Shown here: positions 1 through 11,411 of the stretch, piece by piece
Numbering within the stretch: position 1 is the first letter of the stretch
Layout of the letters: each line of letters begins with the position of its first letter
Assembly (NCBI GenBank): GCA_021018995.1
Contig: CM037588.1
Span: forward strand, 92,912,765 to 92,976,764
Length of the DNA stretch: 64,000 nt
From: Chloranthus sessilifolius
Lineage: Eukaryota > Streptophyta > Magnoliopsida > Chloranthales > Chloranthaceae
Reading direction: 5' to 3'
The notes under the pieces: generated by a model
The model's database searches: none
Told to the model about the DNA's origin: nothing
What the model saw: the letters and a program-made list of their open reading frames with translations, nothing else
Translations under genes and position numbers: made by a program

Positions 1-811
1 ACTTTCCTTTCCACTCATTGACTTCATAAACTTTCCTCTTGTGAATTGGGGATTATTCACCTAGCTGGATTCTCGGTCTCTTGACAGGATTCCCGGGTTG
101 AATTTTCTCCAATCACCTCAAAGAGGTCCCAAACCTCTTCAACTGTTTTTGTAAGTAGGTACCTCCACGAGGCATCCACCATGTTCTTGTTCTTCCGATC
201 AATTCCTTGATAGAAGCTTTGAACAAGTCGCCATTTAGGAATTTGATGGTGAGGGCATTGTCTTATCAGCTTCTTGAATCTTTCCCATGCCTCATGGAAA
301 GTTTCATTGAGTTTTGGGAGAAAGAGATGATGCTTTGTCTTAGTTGGCTGGTTTTAGTCATTGGGAAATATTTTGACAAAATTGACATTGCAAATCATTC
401 CATGATGTGATGTCGTTTGGTGCTAACATAGATAACCATGCTCTAGCTTTGTCCTTTAATGAAAAGGAAAGAGCCTAAGCTTGGTTGCCTCTCGACCAAG
501 TCCAATATGTTAAATGTTGTGCACAAAGCCGTAAATTCATCAATGTGCTTGTAAGGATCTTCTTTACTTAATCCATGAAATGAAGGCAGCATTTGGATGG
601 TTGATGATTTGATCTCATAATTTCCCTCCACTGTGGGAAATTGAATGCAGAAAGGGGAATTATAGGCACCAGGAGCAAAGTAGTCTCTTAACAATCTAGG
701 TTCGTCACCCATTGTAGCAGAACTCTGTGGTGTATGTCTGTTTCTTAGGAGTCTTTCAACTTCTGAATTAAAAGGGAGAATCTCAGGGTTGAGAGTTCTC
801 CTACCAAACAT
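1..811 (-). pseudogene. Athila-like gag, 5' part, decayed and cut by window edge
   Basis: This is the N-terminal part of a Ty3/gypsy gag (capsid precursor that packages element RNA). It starts MFGRRTLNPEILPFNSEVER at 811 and reads through the conserved gag block IKSSTIQMLPSFHGLSKEDP and YKHIDEFTALCTTF. Near residue 108 the frame breaks; capsid-like sequence resumes in other frames down to about position 100, where a CPHHQIP block is visible. The same start and block occur in the better-preserved gag at 42430-43757, so I assign it by direct comparison. The start lies 166 bp inside the primer site, as expected for gag. pol would lie beyond position 1. Lineage call is Athila-like from gag plus the tRNA-Asp primer site. 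Confidence 0.85.
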
Positions 812-976
812 ACAACGCAGAGAGAATTTGGTACCGCAAACCTGTCGAATTAGGTGCTTTCCTTTCCTTTACGCAGCTGTATTTGTAACCTGCACAGAGA
901 TAACAACAGAAAAAATGAATTAATAAATAATAAATAAAAGAGAATAAAACATAGGTCTATCTATTTTAGAACAAAT

Positions 977-994
977 TCCCCGGCAGCGGCGCCA
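977..994 (-). other. Primer binding site (tRNA-Asp type)
   Basis: The minus strand reads TGGCGCCGCTGCCGGGGA, complementary to the 3' end of plant tRNA-Asp except one base. It lies six bases (AGTTTT on the minus strand) inside the LTR end. The copy at 44051-44068 has the same spacing. Reverse transcription of the minus-strand element would start here. Confidence 0.9.
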
Positions 995-1000
995 AAAACT

Positions 1001-2815
1001 TGTTGTCGCTCTAAGTGTGCCATAATTGTGTGCATTATGAATAAAGAATTAAAGAATTGAAGAATGTTTAAGTTATATGGATGTTAACTTATGAAAGGAA
1101 TATCGGCAGCACATTGGGGCTAACATTGGCCTGCAAGATCAGGGCCAATTGTAGCAAGTTTTAAAAGTGAGTATATTAAAGATCGTCCACAGAGAATTTG
1201 TCTGAAATATGAGATAGACCTCCAGATCTGTGCTACCAGATCTGGCTCTATATTTATCTAGAAAGCAGATGAAATAAGAGAGTTTGGGTTTTGTCACGTT
1301 TAACTAAAAGCAAATAAAGAAAAGATTTAACTAAATGATCCAGATCCGAGTTGGGAAAGTGTTTGAAATAAAACAAATGGAGAAGTAATAGCTTCATGTA
1401 TTTTAGCCTTTGAATTTTAATGGAGAATCAGATTCCAATAGAGCAGATTCAATCTTCATCCGCTACCAAAGACAGATGTAAGAGAAATAAATCGAATTAA
1501 GGAATAGGTTTAAACTTATGGCTATGATCTGTCCCACTTAAATGGTCACAGATCATCCAATAGTTGTGGCCTGTTCTTTAGTTCGTAACATGAAAATCAT
1601 CGTAAGTGCCGCTTGAATTAGGTTACCAACGCTAATTCGCACAGGACAATGAATTAAGGGAAGTTGGATGCGGTGAGTGAATCTAAAGAAGTCTAATGCA
1701 CTAAGGTGAACATTCGTAACCTCGACATGACTCCAATGGAGAAGACACAAATTACAAGAACCTTTTAAAATCCAAAATTACAATTACAAAGCGGCTTAGA
1801 GAGCCCTCCGACTTACAGGCCTTGAATGAACTCCTTGGAGTTACAAATCACTCTCAACAACTCTCAAAAGCAAAACAAAAGAATATTACAGGAGGTACAG
1901 GCTATCTCGACCAAGGTAGGGAAATAGAAATGAAAACTCAAAACTGGATGCCACAATTGGGCAAATGTCTTCTATTTATAGCTTTCCTTGATCCTAATTG
2001 ACCAATCGAAGTGTTCAGATCCGATTGCCCAATGGCGTTGAGCACGGAGATCCAGATCCGTTTCGCCAATGAAAATGCTCGATCCGTTCACCAATCAGCG
2101 CTTAGAAGCATCAATTGCTTATGGAATTCAAAAATCTGTTTGAGTTCTAGAAGTTCCCGCCAAGTGATTTCATCTTTGAGCGCCACATGGGTTGGAATAT
2201 GCTTTTGGATCTTGATTGGAATCTAAATGTCCTCGGTCAAATGCATTGGGCGGCAGAGATTACCGAAATGCCCTTTAAACAAGTCGTAATTCCCCGTAAT
2301 GTCCTTTCAGAGTTTAAGTGCCTTTTCGCAAAGTGTTTTGGCTCCGTAAGTTCTTTCGCAAAGAAATTTGGCTTCGTAAAGTCTTTTCGCAAAAGACTTC
2401 TCCCGCATCTTCTATTCGAAAAGGAAATTTCAACTATTCAATGTAACATGGTTCTTTTCGAGTAGTTCATTACAGCTCCGTAATCAATTCAGAACTTTGA
2501 CCTTTCGAAAAGTACTTTTTACTTTATGAATTGAGCTTTAACTTGATTCTTCTTCTTTAATGGATCCTTTTTCTTCTTCAGGTCTTTGCTTCTTCTTTTC
2601 AGTCCTTTTTAACCACTGCTGAGGCTATTTCTTCACTCCCTTTTTTAGCTTGACATGAATTGTCAGCTTTTTGATCATTTTAGGATGCTTTTCGGACTTG
2701 GACCTGTCTAATTGGTTAGCTGTAAAATGCACACTAAAGCACTTATTTAGTCTTCTCAAGGGTCTTTCAAAGCTCATGTTTAGGGGTGAAAAATGGTATT
2801 TTTCACTACTTAACA
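1001..2815 (-). mobile_element. 5' LTR of Athila-like element (family A, about 1.8 kb)
   Basis: Read on the minus strand it starts TGTTAAGTAGTGAAAAATAC at 2815 and ends AGCGACAACA at 1001, next to the primer site. It is the same family as the solo LTR 34409-36253, sharing both termini and the block around 1526-1560 (CACTTAAATGGTCACAGATC). The LTR holds the polymerase II promoter and polyadenylation signals of the element. It is inserted into Tat-like pol; the five bases beyond it (ATGCC, 2816-2820) are one copy of the presumed target duplication, the other copy being outside the window. Confidence 0.9.
2285..2520 (-). repeat. Cluster of CTTTTCGCAAAG/TTCGAAAAG palindromic motifs in LTR
   Basis: At least five spaced copies of a 10-12 base self-complementary motif of the form CTTTGCGAAAAG or CTTTTCGAAAAG occur, about 20-45 bases apart, in this part of the LTR. 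The solo LTR of the same family carries the matching cluster at 34670-34920. Function unknown. Confidence 0.7.
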
Positions 2816-3640
2816 ATGCCACCTCCCAACAACAGCAAGGAATTATGAAGCTTGATAGGAAGGTTGCAATTCATTAGGAGATTCATCTACCAGCACTCAG
2901 ATCGATGCGATCCTTTCTACAAACTACTTAAAGGAGGAGCCGAGTACAGATGGGATGACCAGTGTCAGCAGGCTTTCAACGGCATCAAGAAGTACCTCCT
3001 CAACCCACCAATATTATCTCTGCCAGTTCATGGAAGATCCTTAATCGTCTACCTCTCAGCGAACGACAAAACAATGGGAGTAATTCTTGGACAATATGAA
3101 GAAGACAGCAAGAGGGAAAAGGCTATCTACTACCTCAGCAGAACGATGGTCAAGTACGAACAAAAATACACGCAAATGGAGAAGACCTACCTCACACTAG
3201 TGTGGGCCTCGATGAAACTACGACACTACTTTGAGGGGCATAAAATATTAGTACTAGCACGAATGGATCCATGGATCAAAATGCTAGAAAACTGGTACGT
3301 ATCGTCAGAGTTGAAAACCGATACGTATTAGACAATATGTACCGGAATAGTAACATATCGGACGATACATTAAATGTATCATCTGGTATTAGCCATATAA
3401 AAAAGTGATACCGGACGATACATTTATTAGCCATATAAAAAAGTGATACGGTACATTTAATGTACCGTATCGTCCACCTCCGATCCCGATATGTATCGTC
3501 CGATACGCATCGATATCAGATGATATTTTGATCCATGCATGGATCCTCTAAAGTACATCTTTGAGAAGCTCGCTACCTACAGGAAGATCGCCCGATGGCA
3601 CATGTTACTACAGTAAATTAACATCACCTATGTCACATAG
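2816..3640 (+). pseudogene. RT thumb/RNase H of Tat-like pol, interrupted by a MITE
   Basis: The reading starts MPPPNNSKEL, then (after a stop at about 2846) IGRLQFIRRFIYQHSDRC, the connection after the RT fingers/palm typical of Tat-lineage pol. It continues AFNGIKKYLLNPPILSLPVH and AIYYLSRTMVKYEQKYTQME, the first RNase H domain, where the AMG/GVILGQ region is recognisable. At codon MDP (3263-3270) it is split by a 268-bp insertion and resumes LKYIFEKLATYRKIARWHML at 3547. Stops follow at about 3613 and 3640. The RT catalytic core is missing. Nonfunctional. Confidence 0.85.
3263..3546. mobile_element. 268-bp MITE-like insertion with 8-bp target duplication
   Basis: ATGGATCC occurs at 3263-3270 and 3539-3546 and flanks a 268-bp insert (3271-3538). 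Removing the insert and one copy restores the RNase H reading, so the insertion point is firm. The ends form an imperfect inverted repeat: ATGGATCAAAAT at 3271 and its complement at 3525-3536, then two extra bases. The inside is made of repeated GTATCGTCC/CGGACGATAC motifs that can fold on themselves. An 8-bp duplication fits a hAT-type non-autonomous element, but the ends are not typical hAT, so the superfamily is open. Confidence 0.8.
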
Positions 3641-4250
3641 AAATCCATCAAAGGACAAGCGATCGCTGATTACCTCACCGACTTATCCCTCCCAGACGAC
3701 GAGCTTGTGCACGTAAACTTCCCTGATGAAGACCTATTCTCGATTCACAATGAAGAGCTCGATAAGACGTCATGGACCTTATACTTCGATGGCACTCTCA
3801 ACCATAAAGGGAAAGGCATCGGGATAGTCCTACTAAGCCCATAAGGAGTTGTCATACCAAAAGCTTTCCAGCTTGACTTCCCAGTCACTAACAACGTTGT
3901 AGAATATGAATCTTTCATTGCCGGACTACGAGCAATGCTACAGCTAGGAGTCAAGTAATTAAAGACGATCGACGACTCTAAACTTGTGATATCGCAAGTT
4001 ATCAGGGAGTGGAAAACCAAAGAAAGATGACTGATGGCCTACCTAGAGACAACTCAGTTCTTAATAAAAAATTCAAAAGAATCTCCTTCATGCACATTTC
4101 GAGGTTAGAGAGCGCGCTTGCGGACACTCTCGCCACACTAGCCTCAATCATTCATATACCAGTCGGACAAAATACAAAGTCCTTTTTCATTGAGAGGTTG
4201 ACAATGCCAGCACACAGAGTCGCTTAGCAAGTGAAACTGAAACTACAGAT
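3641..4250 (+). pseudogene. Second (plant-type) RNase H domain of Tat-like pol
   Basis: After AIADYLTDLSLPDDE the sequence reads WTLYFDGTLNHKGKGIGIVL, then VVEYESFIAGLRAMLQLGVK and DSKLVISQVI. The YFDG, NNVVEYE and DSKL blocks carry the acidic residues of a cellular-type RNase H. A second RNase H acquired behind the retroviral one is characteristic of Tat-lineage plant elements. There are stops at about 3841 and 3957 and frame changes near 4020. A short open stretch at 4009-4227 covers the tail (LADTLATLASIIH). Confidence 0.8.
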
Positions 4251-4389
4251 CATGCAGAAAGCTCACAAGAATGAAGGGCAGCCTGCCCCAAACACTTCTA
4301 CGAAGAAAGAAGCCATCATCGCCATGTTCAGAATCGAGAAATCACCAATCGACGACGGGCGACCGTGGTACTTCGACATTTGGAATTTC

Positions 4390-5611
4390 CTAAAGCATTA
4401 ACATATCCCTCCTTATATTACATAGATTGAACAGAAAATCATAAGGAATCGATATGTGAGATTTTGCATACTCGGCAAAACCCTATATAAAGGAGCCTTC
4501 ACCAAAGGAATACTATTGCGATGTGTCACGAAAGACAAAGGTCAATACATCATTCGAGAAGCACACGCCAGTGCCTACGATGCCCACACTGGTAGACAAA
4601 GACTCGCAGATCAGATCATACGACAAGGGTACTTTTGGCCAACAATGATAAGAGATTGCCACATCTACATATAATTTTGTAAGCAATGACAAGAACATAT
4701 TGCCCTCATAAAAGCCTCATCAGTTGCATTGAATCCTATAACCTCACCATGGCCATTCTCAATGTGGACCCTTCATAGACATAGTTGGGAATACTCACAA
4801 GCATGCGTTCATACTCACTGCCATCGAATACTACACAAAATGGGCAGAAGTTGAATCCTACATCAGAATCACTGCTTCGACACTCGTGAGATTTATCATT
4901 TGGAACATCATCACTCCGTTTATAGTACCCAGGATGTTCGTCACCGATAATGGACCACAATTCATCGGAGAGAAGACGAAGAAGCTATGCAAGAAATTTG
5001 GCATCGATCTACACCACTCATCACTGTTCTACCCTCAGGGAAATGGACAACCAGAAGCTATAAATAAAATGCTAATTTATATTTAAAATAACAGTAGAGA
5101 CCAGCAATGGAGCCGACTGGCCTGAACGATTACCAAAAGCACTCTGGGCCTATAGGACTTCTATTCACACGACCACTGGCCAAACTCCTTACCTCCTCAC
5201 ATATGGATGGAAGCAATCCTATCCTATGAAATACAGATACCATCATTATGAATTCAACTCGATTATGAGCTATCCTTAGGTGAAAGGAGAATTGCTTTAC
5301 TTGCCGAGCTAGAGCAACTTGATGAGATGCGTCTAAGGGCAGTTGATCATACTCAGGTATATCAAAGGAGAGTGGCTAGGGCCTACGATAAGAATTTCCT
5401 CGAGCGAATCTTTGATATTGGAGAATTAGTCTTGAAGAAAATCATGCCCTCCAAACACGCTCATCCCAAGGAAAAATTAAAATCAAATTCGGAGGGCCCG
5501 TATGTCATAGCAGCCGCATATGCAGGGAACGCATACAAGTTGGTGAATGAGGATGGGGAAGAACTCCCCAGCCCTTGGAACACCATGTACCTTAGAAAAT
5601 ACTACCTTTAA
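4390..5611 (+). pseudogene. Integrase of Tat-like element, decayed
   Basis: The zinc-finger region is visible as AHASAYDAHTGRQRLADQII and GYFWPTMIRDCHIY. The catalytic core has the first Asp in a FIDIVG-type block near 4780 and the second in MFVTDNGPQFIGEKTKKLCK (from 4934). The presumed Glu follows in YPQGNGQPEAINKM. The C-terminal part runs from MRLRAVDHTQVYQRRVARAY (5327) to a stop at 5611 after PWNTMYLRKYYL. Several stops and frame changes separate the blocks. Integrase would insert the cDNA into nuclear DNA; this copy cannot. Confidence 0.85.
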
Positions 5612-7169
5612 CCATGTGATTATCACATCTCATAGTCAGATACTATATCTATCACCCCCGTAGTTATCATGACCCATTCGTTGATCATACATCTTTAATT
5701 CCCGGAGTATCCTTGAGACTTCCAATTTACTACCTACTTTCTTAATCGAGCGATTTGATCAAAGGACTAGTGACATACCTGACCTCTTTCAAAGCATAAG
5801 AAACACATGATTTTCATCTACCTTCCCCCGCCGTTGGAGATGTTGGAGTGCAAAAAATAAAGATGCTAGGCTCAATCAAAACTCACCAATCTTGTGTTAG
5901 TAGGTTGCTTTCAAAAAGAAAAAATATACATCTACAAAAAAAATCGAGTTTGAGCAATAGAACGAATGAACCAGTCAATGAGCTCAGGGAAGCATAAGCA
6001 GGTCGTGAGGACATATCTGGTAACTCTACTAGAAATGTATAAGCAAGCTGCGAGGGCATCCCTGATGCCCTAATACTACTAGATGTCGTCGTATGATAAA
6101 ATCATGCTAACCATATAATGTGAGATTTTGATGGTGTCAAACCATGACAGAGAGCTCAATCATGGCACCCCATATCCACTCTGAGAAAAAGACTGTTACT
6201 CATCCCTTTTAGAAAGCGTCAGATACAGACTATTCACTCACATCACTGAGCCTTATCTCTCTTTCACCCTTAATTTTTTATTTTTAGACAATGAGTTGAA
6301 ACCCTTTTAGGATATTCCTAGAACTGAAACCGAAAATTGATGAATGACGATTGATACAATCACCTATTATGCCTACCGCATGCCCCTATAACAATGACCA
6401 TGGGATAGGATGACCACTATCAAAGATAGACCCCCAATATACAGATGATATGATTAGACAATCCCCCTCTGCTTCGATGACAGTCTCAGAATAAGCTTTT
6501 CTTTAAAACTAACTCACCAAATACGCATGGCCACACATAGGCCCAAAGTAGTTATCAAAAACCCAGAGAAGCTCCATTGCACCTCGATACTGGGGCATTT
6601 TTTTTATAATCACATTAAAGGCTCCTGTTTGCCCATGAAGAAGAGGCGGAACGACGAAGTCACCACCCGAGGAATGTCACTCAAGACATCACACTGCTTA
6701 TTCCATCACGCTCATACACTGGGGCATTTTTTTTAGTAGAGTTTTCTTTCAGTTATTTACTTTCCCTGTTGCATTATTTTCCTTCCCTTGTAATAAAAAA
6801 CAAATAAAAAGAGAAAAAAAAATGCTCCTCTTTACCAGACTTCAGTCTGAGACACCTCCCCCCTTGACAATCAGCAAGGGAGAATAAAATTACTAATGCC
6901 TTTTATCCTCATGTGCGGATATGAGATAACCTTCGACTATTATCGGGCCAACTCAAGGAGCATCCAAGTCCCAATAATAGACGACGGTGCAAAAAATAAG
7001 ATGACGCGAGGTAACAAGAAAATGAAGTAAAGCCAGGTACATCAAAACGACAAGCTCTTTTTATATTTCAAAAATCTCTTTTACATATGTCACCGGGTGC
7101 ATACCCCCTACATATACAACAAAAAGAGAGAAGAAATCATAAAAATGCCCTACTCCCTTCGCTGCCTCT
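5612..7169 (+). other. Gene-free 3' region of the Tat-like element
   Basis: No coding region is recognised. The sequence is AT-rich. The block CACTGGGGCATTTTTTTTA occurs near 6718-6737 and a close relative (ACTGGGGCATTTTTTTTATA) at 6589-6608, a local duplication of about 130 bases. A purine run at 6805-6821 and a TC-rich stretch follow. I take it as untranslated 3' sequence between pol and the antisense accessory gene. Confidence 0.5.
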
Positions 7170-9784
7170 ACCAAGGGTGATCACTACCATCTCTTACATC
7201 TCATCCCTCGACAACTCAATACTAGCACTCGGAGTCACGAGACACTCCCTATGAGGAGAAAGCCTAACAACAGAACCTCCCTCGCTCTCCTGGCTAGAGG
7301 CCCGTCGAGAATGAGAATGCAGAGGACCAAAAGCAAGCATAGGCCCTAGGGCCTAGTCTGCCTATGCATGAGCCCTCATGTGCTCACAAACCTCTGGACG
7401 AATCTTTACCAGTGAGCCACTGGCCCTCGACCCCAACCCTGGAAAATGGTCAATCATCCCTCGCACTCTCCCACCAACTCTCGTCAACTCATGCTACAAA
7501 AGATCTATCGTCAACTGCATCTTAGCACTAGCCACCGCTCGGGCACCCTCCAACTCCACTGTCTGAGTCCTCCACTCAACCAACAAGTCCATGGTCACCT
7601 CCTGGAGATGGCGCTCTACCATATCAGAAGGAATCTCACGGATCTCCTAGCGAGCTAAGACGTGCTATGTCTCTATACTTGACTACTCCAACTCACGGAC
7701 ATGTACAAGTCAAAGGCTAAGGAATAGCATGACGGGTAACAAGACAAAGAGTAAAGACAATAAAGACATACCAGATCAGCACGCTCCCATAGAAGATGCT
7801 CTACGGTGGCAGCAATGGCCCAATTTGCTGTAGGAACCTCGAACGCAGGAGGCTATAAGAAGCAGAGAAAGAACATCAGAGATATAATGGTGCCACATAA
7901 TCAAGAATGAAAAATAATCAAGCTAACCAAATATACCTGGGAAGGAGTGGGAGTCGACCCGTGAGGAGGAGCCTCGGGAGCAGAGTCAGGAATGACCTGC
8001 ATGAGAATCAAAATAAACATAAAACTCATCAGATGGAGCTAGTTAGCAAATAAATAAAGTAAAAAAAACTATACATAAACAAAGTATACCTAACTCTCTG
8101 GACATAGAGAAGCAACAGTTGCCTCCCTCTCCTGGAACTCCTCGGTAAGGTGGCACTGAAAAGACATCGCACGACATCAACAAGCTATCGAAAGCACAAG
8201 GCCGGATAACTCAAAAGAGCTAAGGAAACTTACCCAGTGCTCAAGCTCTGCCCAGAGCTGAGCCATCGCCGGATCCTCCTGACTGGAAGAGGCGACTAAA
8301 GACGGATCGAATGGTGGAGCAGCAGCCCCAACGGCGAAAAGCTCCACTCTCTGCAAACATCAATAAACACATCAAACCTGACGACATCAACAAAACACTA
8401 ATGATTAATAAAATGAAAACAAAACAAGTGCTTACCAGTCGGTCAATCTCTAAGCATAGGCTGGCCTCGACCTCATGACCAGCCCGCTGCTGACCTCGCA
8501 ACAACTCAATCATCGCCGCCTGGCTAGCGATCTCACCCTCCCTCTCAGTCTGACAAACAGGAACCAAATAAGACCATTAAACTAAAAATGATTAAAAATA
8601 GGAATAAACAACACTTGCAAATAAGTACACTCACTAGAGATTGCCATGTCTCTGCGAGCTGAACCCTCAGCTCATCCATTGAGGTCCTAGATTAGAAGAT
8701 TGAGTCCATCAAGGATTGCAACATCTCCTCATCTAGAGCACATCCTGTCTGCTCCATCGCCTGTGCAGTGTGTCCAGCGCCCCATGGAGGCTCGCACCTA
8801 AGTGGCCCTGCTCTAATGCAGCCAGTCTCTCTCTCAAGGCGGAGGTCGACTCAAGACCGCCAACAATAAAAGAATCGCTCCCATGGAAAGGGCGAGTAAA
8901 TAGTCGAACGCCGCCTATATCACGAAACCACCTTTGGAACTCTCAGGCGTTTGCCTCATCACGTGCCTTGGTAACCTTGGTCCCCCCGGCTCTAAAATCC
9001 TCAATCTGAGCCACCATCCTCGACGAAAAGACATGACCAGTCATCCTCCTCACCACTCGGTGGCGAATCTTTGAAGGGACTCCCTGAGGGAGTCCCAACT
9101 GACGAGTCACTCGAGAGACGTGGATGCGTTCCACCTTCTCAAAATAATGGATCCAGATGTCCACATCAAAGAAGGACCGGCAGGACTGAATCACCGGCTG
9201 CCCTGAGTCCTCCTCTGCACCATAGGGCCTCCAAATCACCTGTGACCAGAAGTAAACAAAACAGCCCATCAAATTCATAACCTAAAATGCGTAAAATACT
9301 ATTACAACACAAACACATACCTACCTTGCGTGCATATCCTCAAATAAACCCCACGTGTTCTGTAGATCTAAAGACCAATGGCGACATCCCAATGCCTACC
9401 GCCACACATGCATCCGAGGGAATGTAAAATTAATCTCCCTTGGGACCCGTGAGTGCAAGAAGGAGAAGTGATCGTGCGCCCAAAACTAAACACACGATGT
9501 TAGAAACCATTACTAAAATGAACACAAAAAAAATCACTAAGACATTACCAATGAAACTATAAGTCAACCAAACTCACCTGAATAAAAGGGAGGAAACCTT
9601 CGATCGTCGCACTGCCTCTCCCTCTACGATAAAGCTGCTCGTAGAGGTGTGCCAGCACCGCTGCCCCCCAAACATTGGTAGGCACCTGATCTAGGTCCCT
9701 TAACAACGTGAAGAAGAGACGCGTCACACAACCCCAGGTCAAAGACGAGAAGAGGACCGCCCCAAAGAAATGCATAAAAAACAC
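7170..9784 (-). pseudogene. Antisense plant-mobile-domain-like gene, spliced, N-terminus lost
   Basis: Read against the element, the exon 9784-9578 gives TLLRDLDQVPTNVWGAAVLA and HLYEQLYRRGRGSATIEGFL, then a CAG|GTGAGT donor. A TTTAG acceptor opens exon 9485-9325 (FWAHDHFSFLHSRVPREINF) with a CAAG|GTAGGT donor. The third exon, from about 9282, holds SQVIWRPYGAEEDSG and VSRVTRQLGLPQGVP. These blocks match the plant mobile domain (aminotransferase-like domain of MAIN/MAIL proteins and of many transposons). Downstream short exons (8900-7300) encode Glu/Leu-rich, probably coiled, segments. In-frame stops occur in the second exon (about 9390) and third (about 8946). The N-terminal exons are replaced by an LTR piece. 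Confidence 0.75.
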
Positions 9785-11411
9785 TCGGAGTACTCAATCT
9801 AAATATTTAAATGTAAAAAATTGGGGGGAAAGTTACGTCAAATTCTAAGTTAGCACAAACTTGTCCGTTTTTGCGTCTTTTTGAGAAAACACTTAAAAAT
9901 GTCTAAGTTATAGATAATTACTGTCAATCCTTCATATATCGTATATGTGTAATGTAGATTGAGCACGGGAAGTCATATGTGAGGACCATTGGGTCACTTT
10001 GAACCGCTCCGAAATTAAGGTAGGGAAAATTCACTATCTAATTGTATTTTTGATTTTATTCATAGATAATGTGATCTAAGCGAATACTTTGTAACTGTTT
10101 TAGAAAAAATGAAAGATTGAAGTATGAATTTGTAATTAAATGCATGTGAGTCTGTTTCATTTATGTATTAGTTTTTTTGTTCCGTTTATGTATCCGTTTG
10201 TGTTTCATTCTGTATCCATTTGTGTTCCATTTCATTTTTGAATTCGTTTTTGTTTCCGCATGGGAATTTGAATTGAGAGCTATGTGAATCTAAAATCAAG
10301 TGGCAAAGAGGGGTTGATGCCCCAGGGTTTTTACTTTATTCCCACTATGGGATGCTTTGGCCCAATGATATGTTATGCTCATGATATGTTCTAACTTTGA
10401 TATATTTTATTCCCTGAATACGAGATGCCTATATGATTGTGCTTTGGTTATACGTTGTGTGCAAAGAGGGGTTGAATCCTCGAGGTTATGACCTTGTTCC
10501 CGCTATGGGATGCTTTGGCCTTCTGATACATATGTGTTTTTGTTCCCCGCTTATGGGATGATTCTGTTGTACTTTGTGTGCAAAGAGGGGTTGAGTCCTC
10601 GAGGATTTTACCTTGTTTCCACTATGAGATGCTTTGACTTTTAGATATGTATGTTTAATTCCTTTATACATTCTCGTTTCTTATGTGCTTCGAGTTGATG
10701 ATATGTTGGTTCGTTTTGTTATGTTCTCATCTTGATATGTCTCCATTTCTAACATGTCTCTGTTTTGATATATTTTACTTCTGATTTGCTTCTGTTCCAG
10801 CTAGGTTTTGTTCTGATCTATGTTCATCTCCAATATGCTATGTTTCCGCTTCGCTTTGTTTTGAAAATGAAAATATAATATTTGCAAATCTTTTTTATAC
10901 GAAATTGTTTTAAAATTCTGTCACTGAATCTATGTATTTCAATGATAAGATGTGAATTGTATTTGAATTTCTTCTACTGAGCTTAGATGTTAGCTCACCC
11001 TGACTATTCGTCACAGGTGTAGGTTTGAGGAGGGCCCAAGCTACATACTAGAAGAAAAGTAGCTTCCGCATAAGGATTTGTACTTTGTTCTGGGATTGTA
11101 GAATTAGTGCCTTGCGGATTTGGTGAGTTAAGGTTTGGTACATTGGTACTGTTGTACATCACTGTTGGTGATGGTTGGCCATCACTGGTGTTTGTTTGGT
11201 ACTGTTCATAATGGATATTGGAACTGGAGATTTCAATTCTGCTATATGTATTATATGCTTTGATTTCCCATGTATGTGGATGTACCAAGTATTCTGTATC
11301 AGATTGTGATCTACGATCTGGCAGTCCGGATTTTCCCATTTTGTTTTGGTATAAGTTGAGCAAAAAAAAAATATCTCAAAAATTCAAGTTGAAAAAATCT
11401 GGGCTATCACA
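9785..11411 (+). mobile_element. LTR fragment of family C (3' half), plus orientation
   Basis: This is the reverse complement of the LTR sequence at 24715-25960 and reaches further, to an LTR-like end GGGCTATCACA at 11411. Shared parts include CAAATTCTAAGTTAGCAC (9840), the CGTTTATGTATCCGTTTGTG region (about 10150-10260) and the repeat block at 10300-10650. Near the end, 10976-11030 has the conserved LTR motif TTAGCTCACCCTGACTATTC. The 5' half of the LTR is missing. No primer site follows. Confidence 0.75.
10296..10645 (+). repeat. Three tandem units of about 110-140 bp within family C LTR
   Basis: GCAAAGAGGGGTTGA occurs near 10303, 10459 and 10569, each time followed by CCTCGAGG-like sequence, TATTCCC or TGTTCCC, and CTATGGGATGCTTTGGCC. 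The reverse-oriented copy at 25160-25500 also carries three units (TTGCCAC/CAACCCCTCTTTG), so the triplication is a family trait. Confidence 0.7.

Larger units (their letters stand above)
2816..9784 (+). mobile_element. Tat/Ogre/Retand-like Ty3/gypsy element, truncated at both ends
   Basis: Remains of one element in plus orientation: the end of reverse transcriptase, RNase H, a second plant-type RNase H and integrase (to 5611), then about 1.5 kb without genes, then an accessory gene in antisense (about 7170-9784). This order, with dual RNase H and an antisense extra gene between pol and the 3' LTR, is known for Tat-lineage elements. The 5' part (gag, protease, RT core) is cut off by the Athila LTR at 2815, and the 3' end by a foreign LTR piece at about 9785. 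Every gene has stops. Confidence 0.8.
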
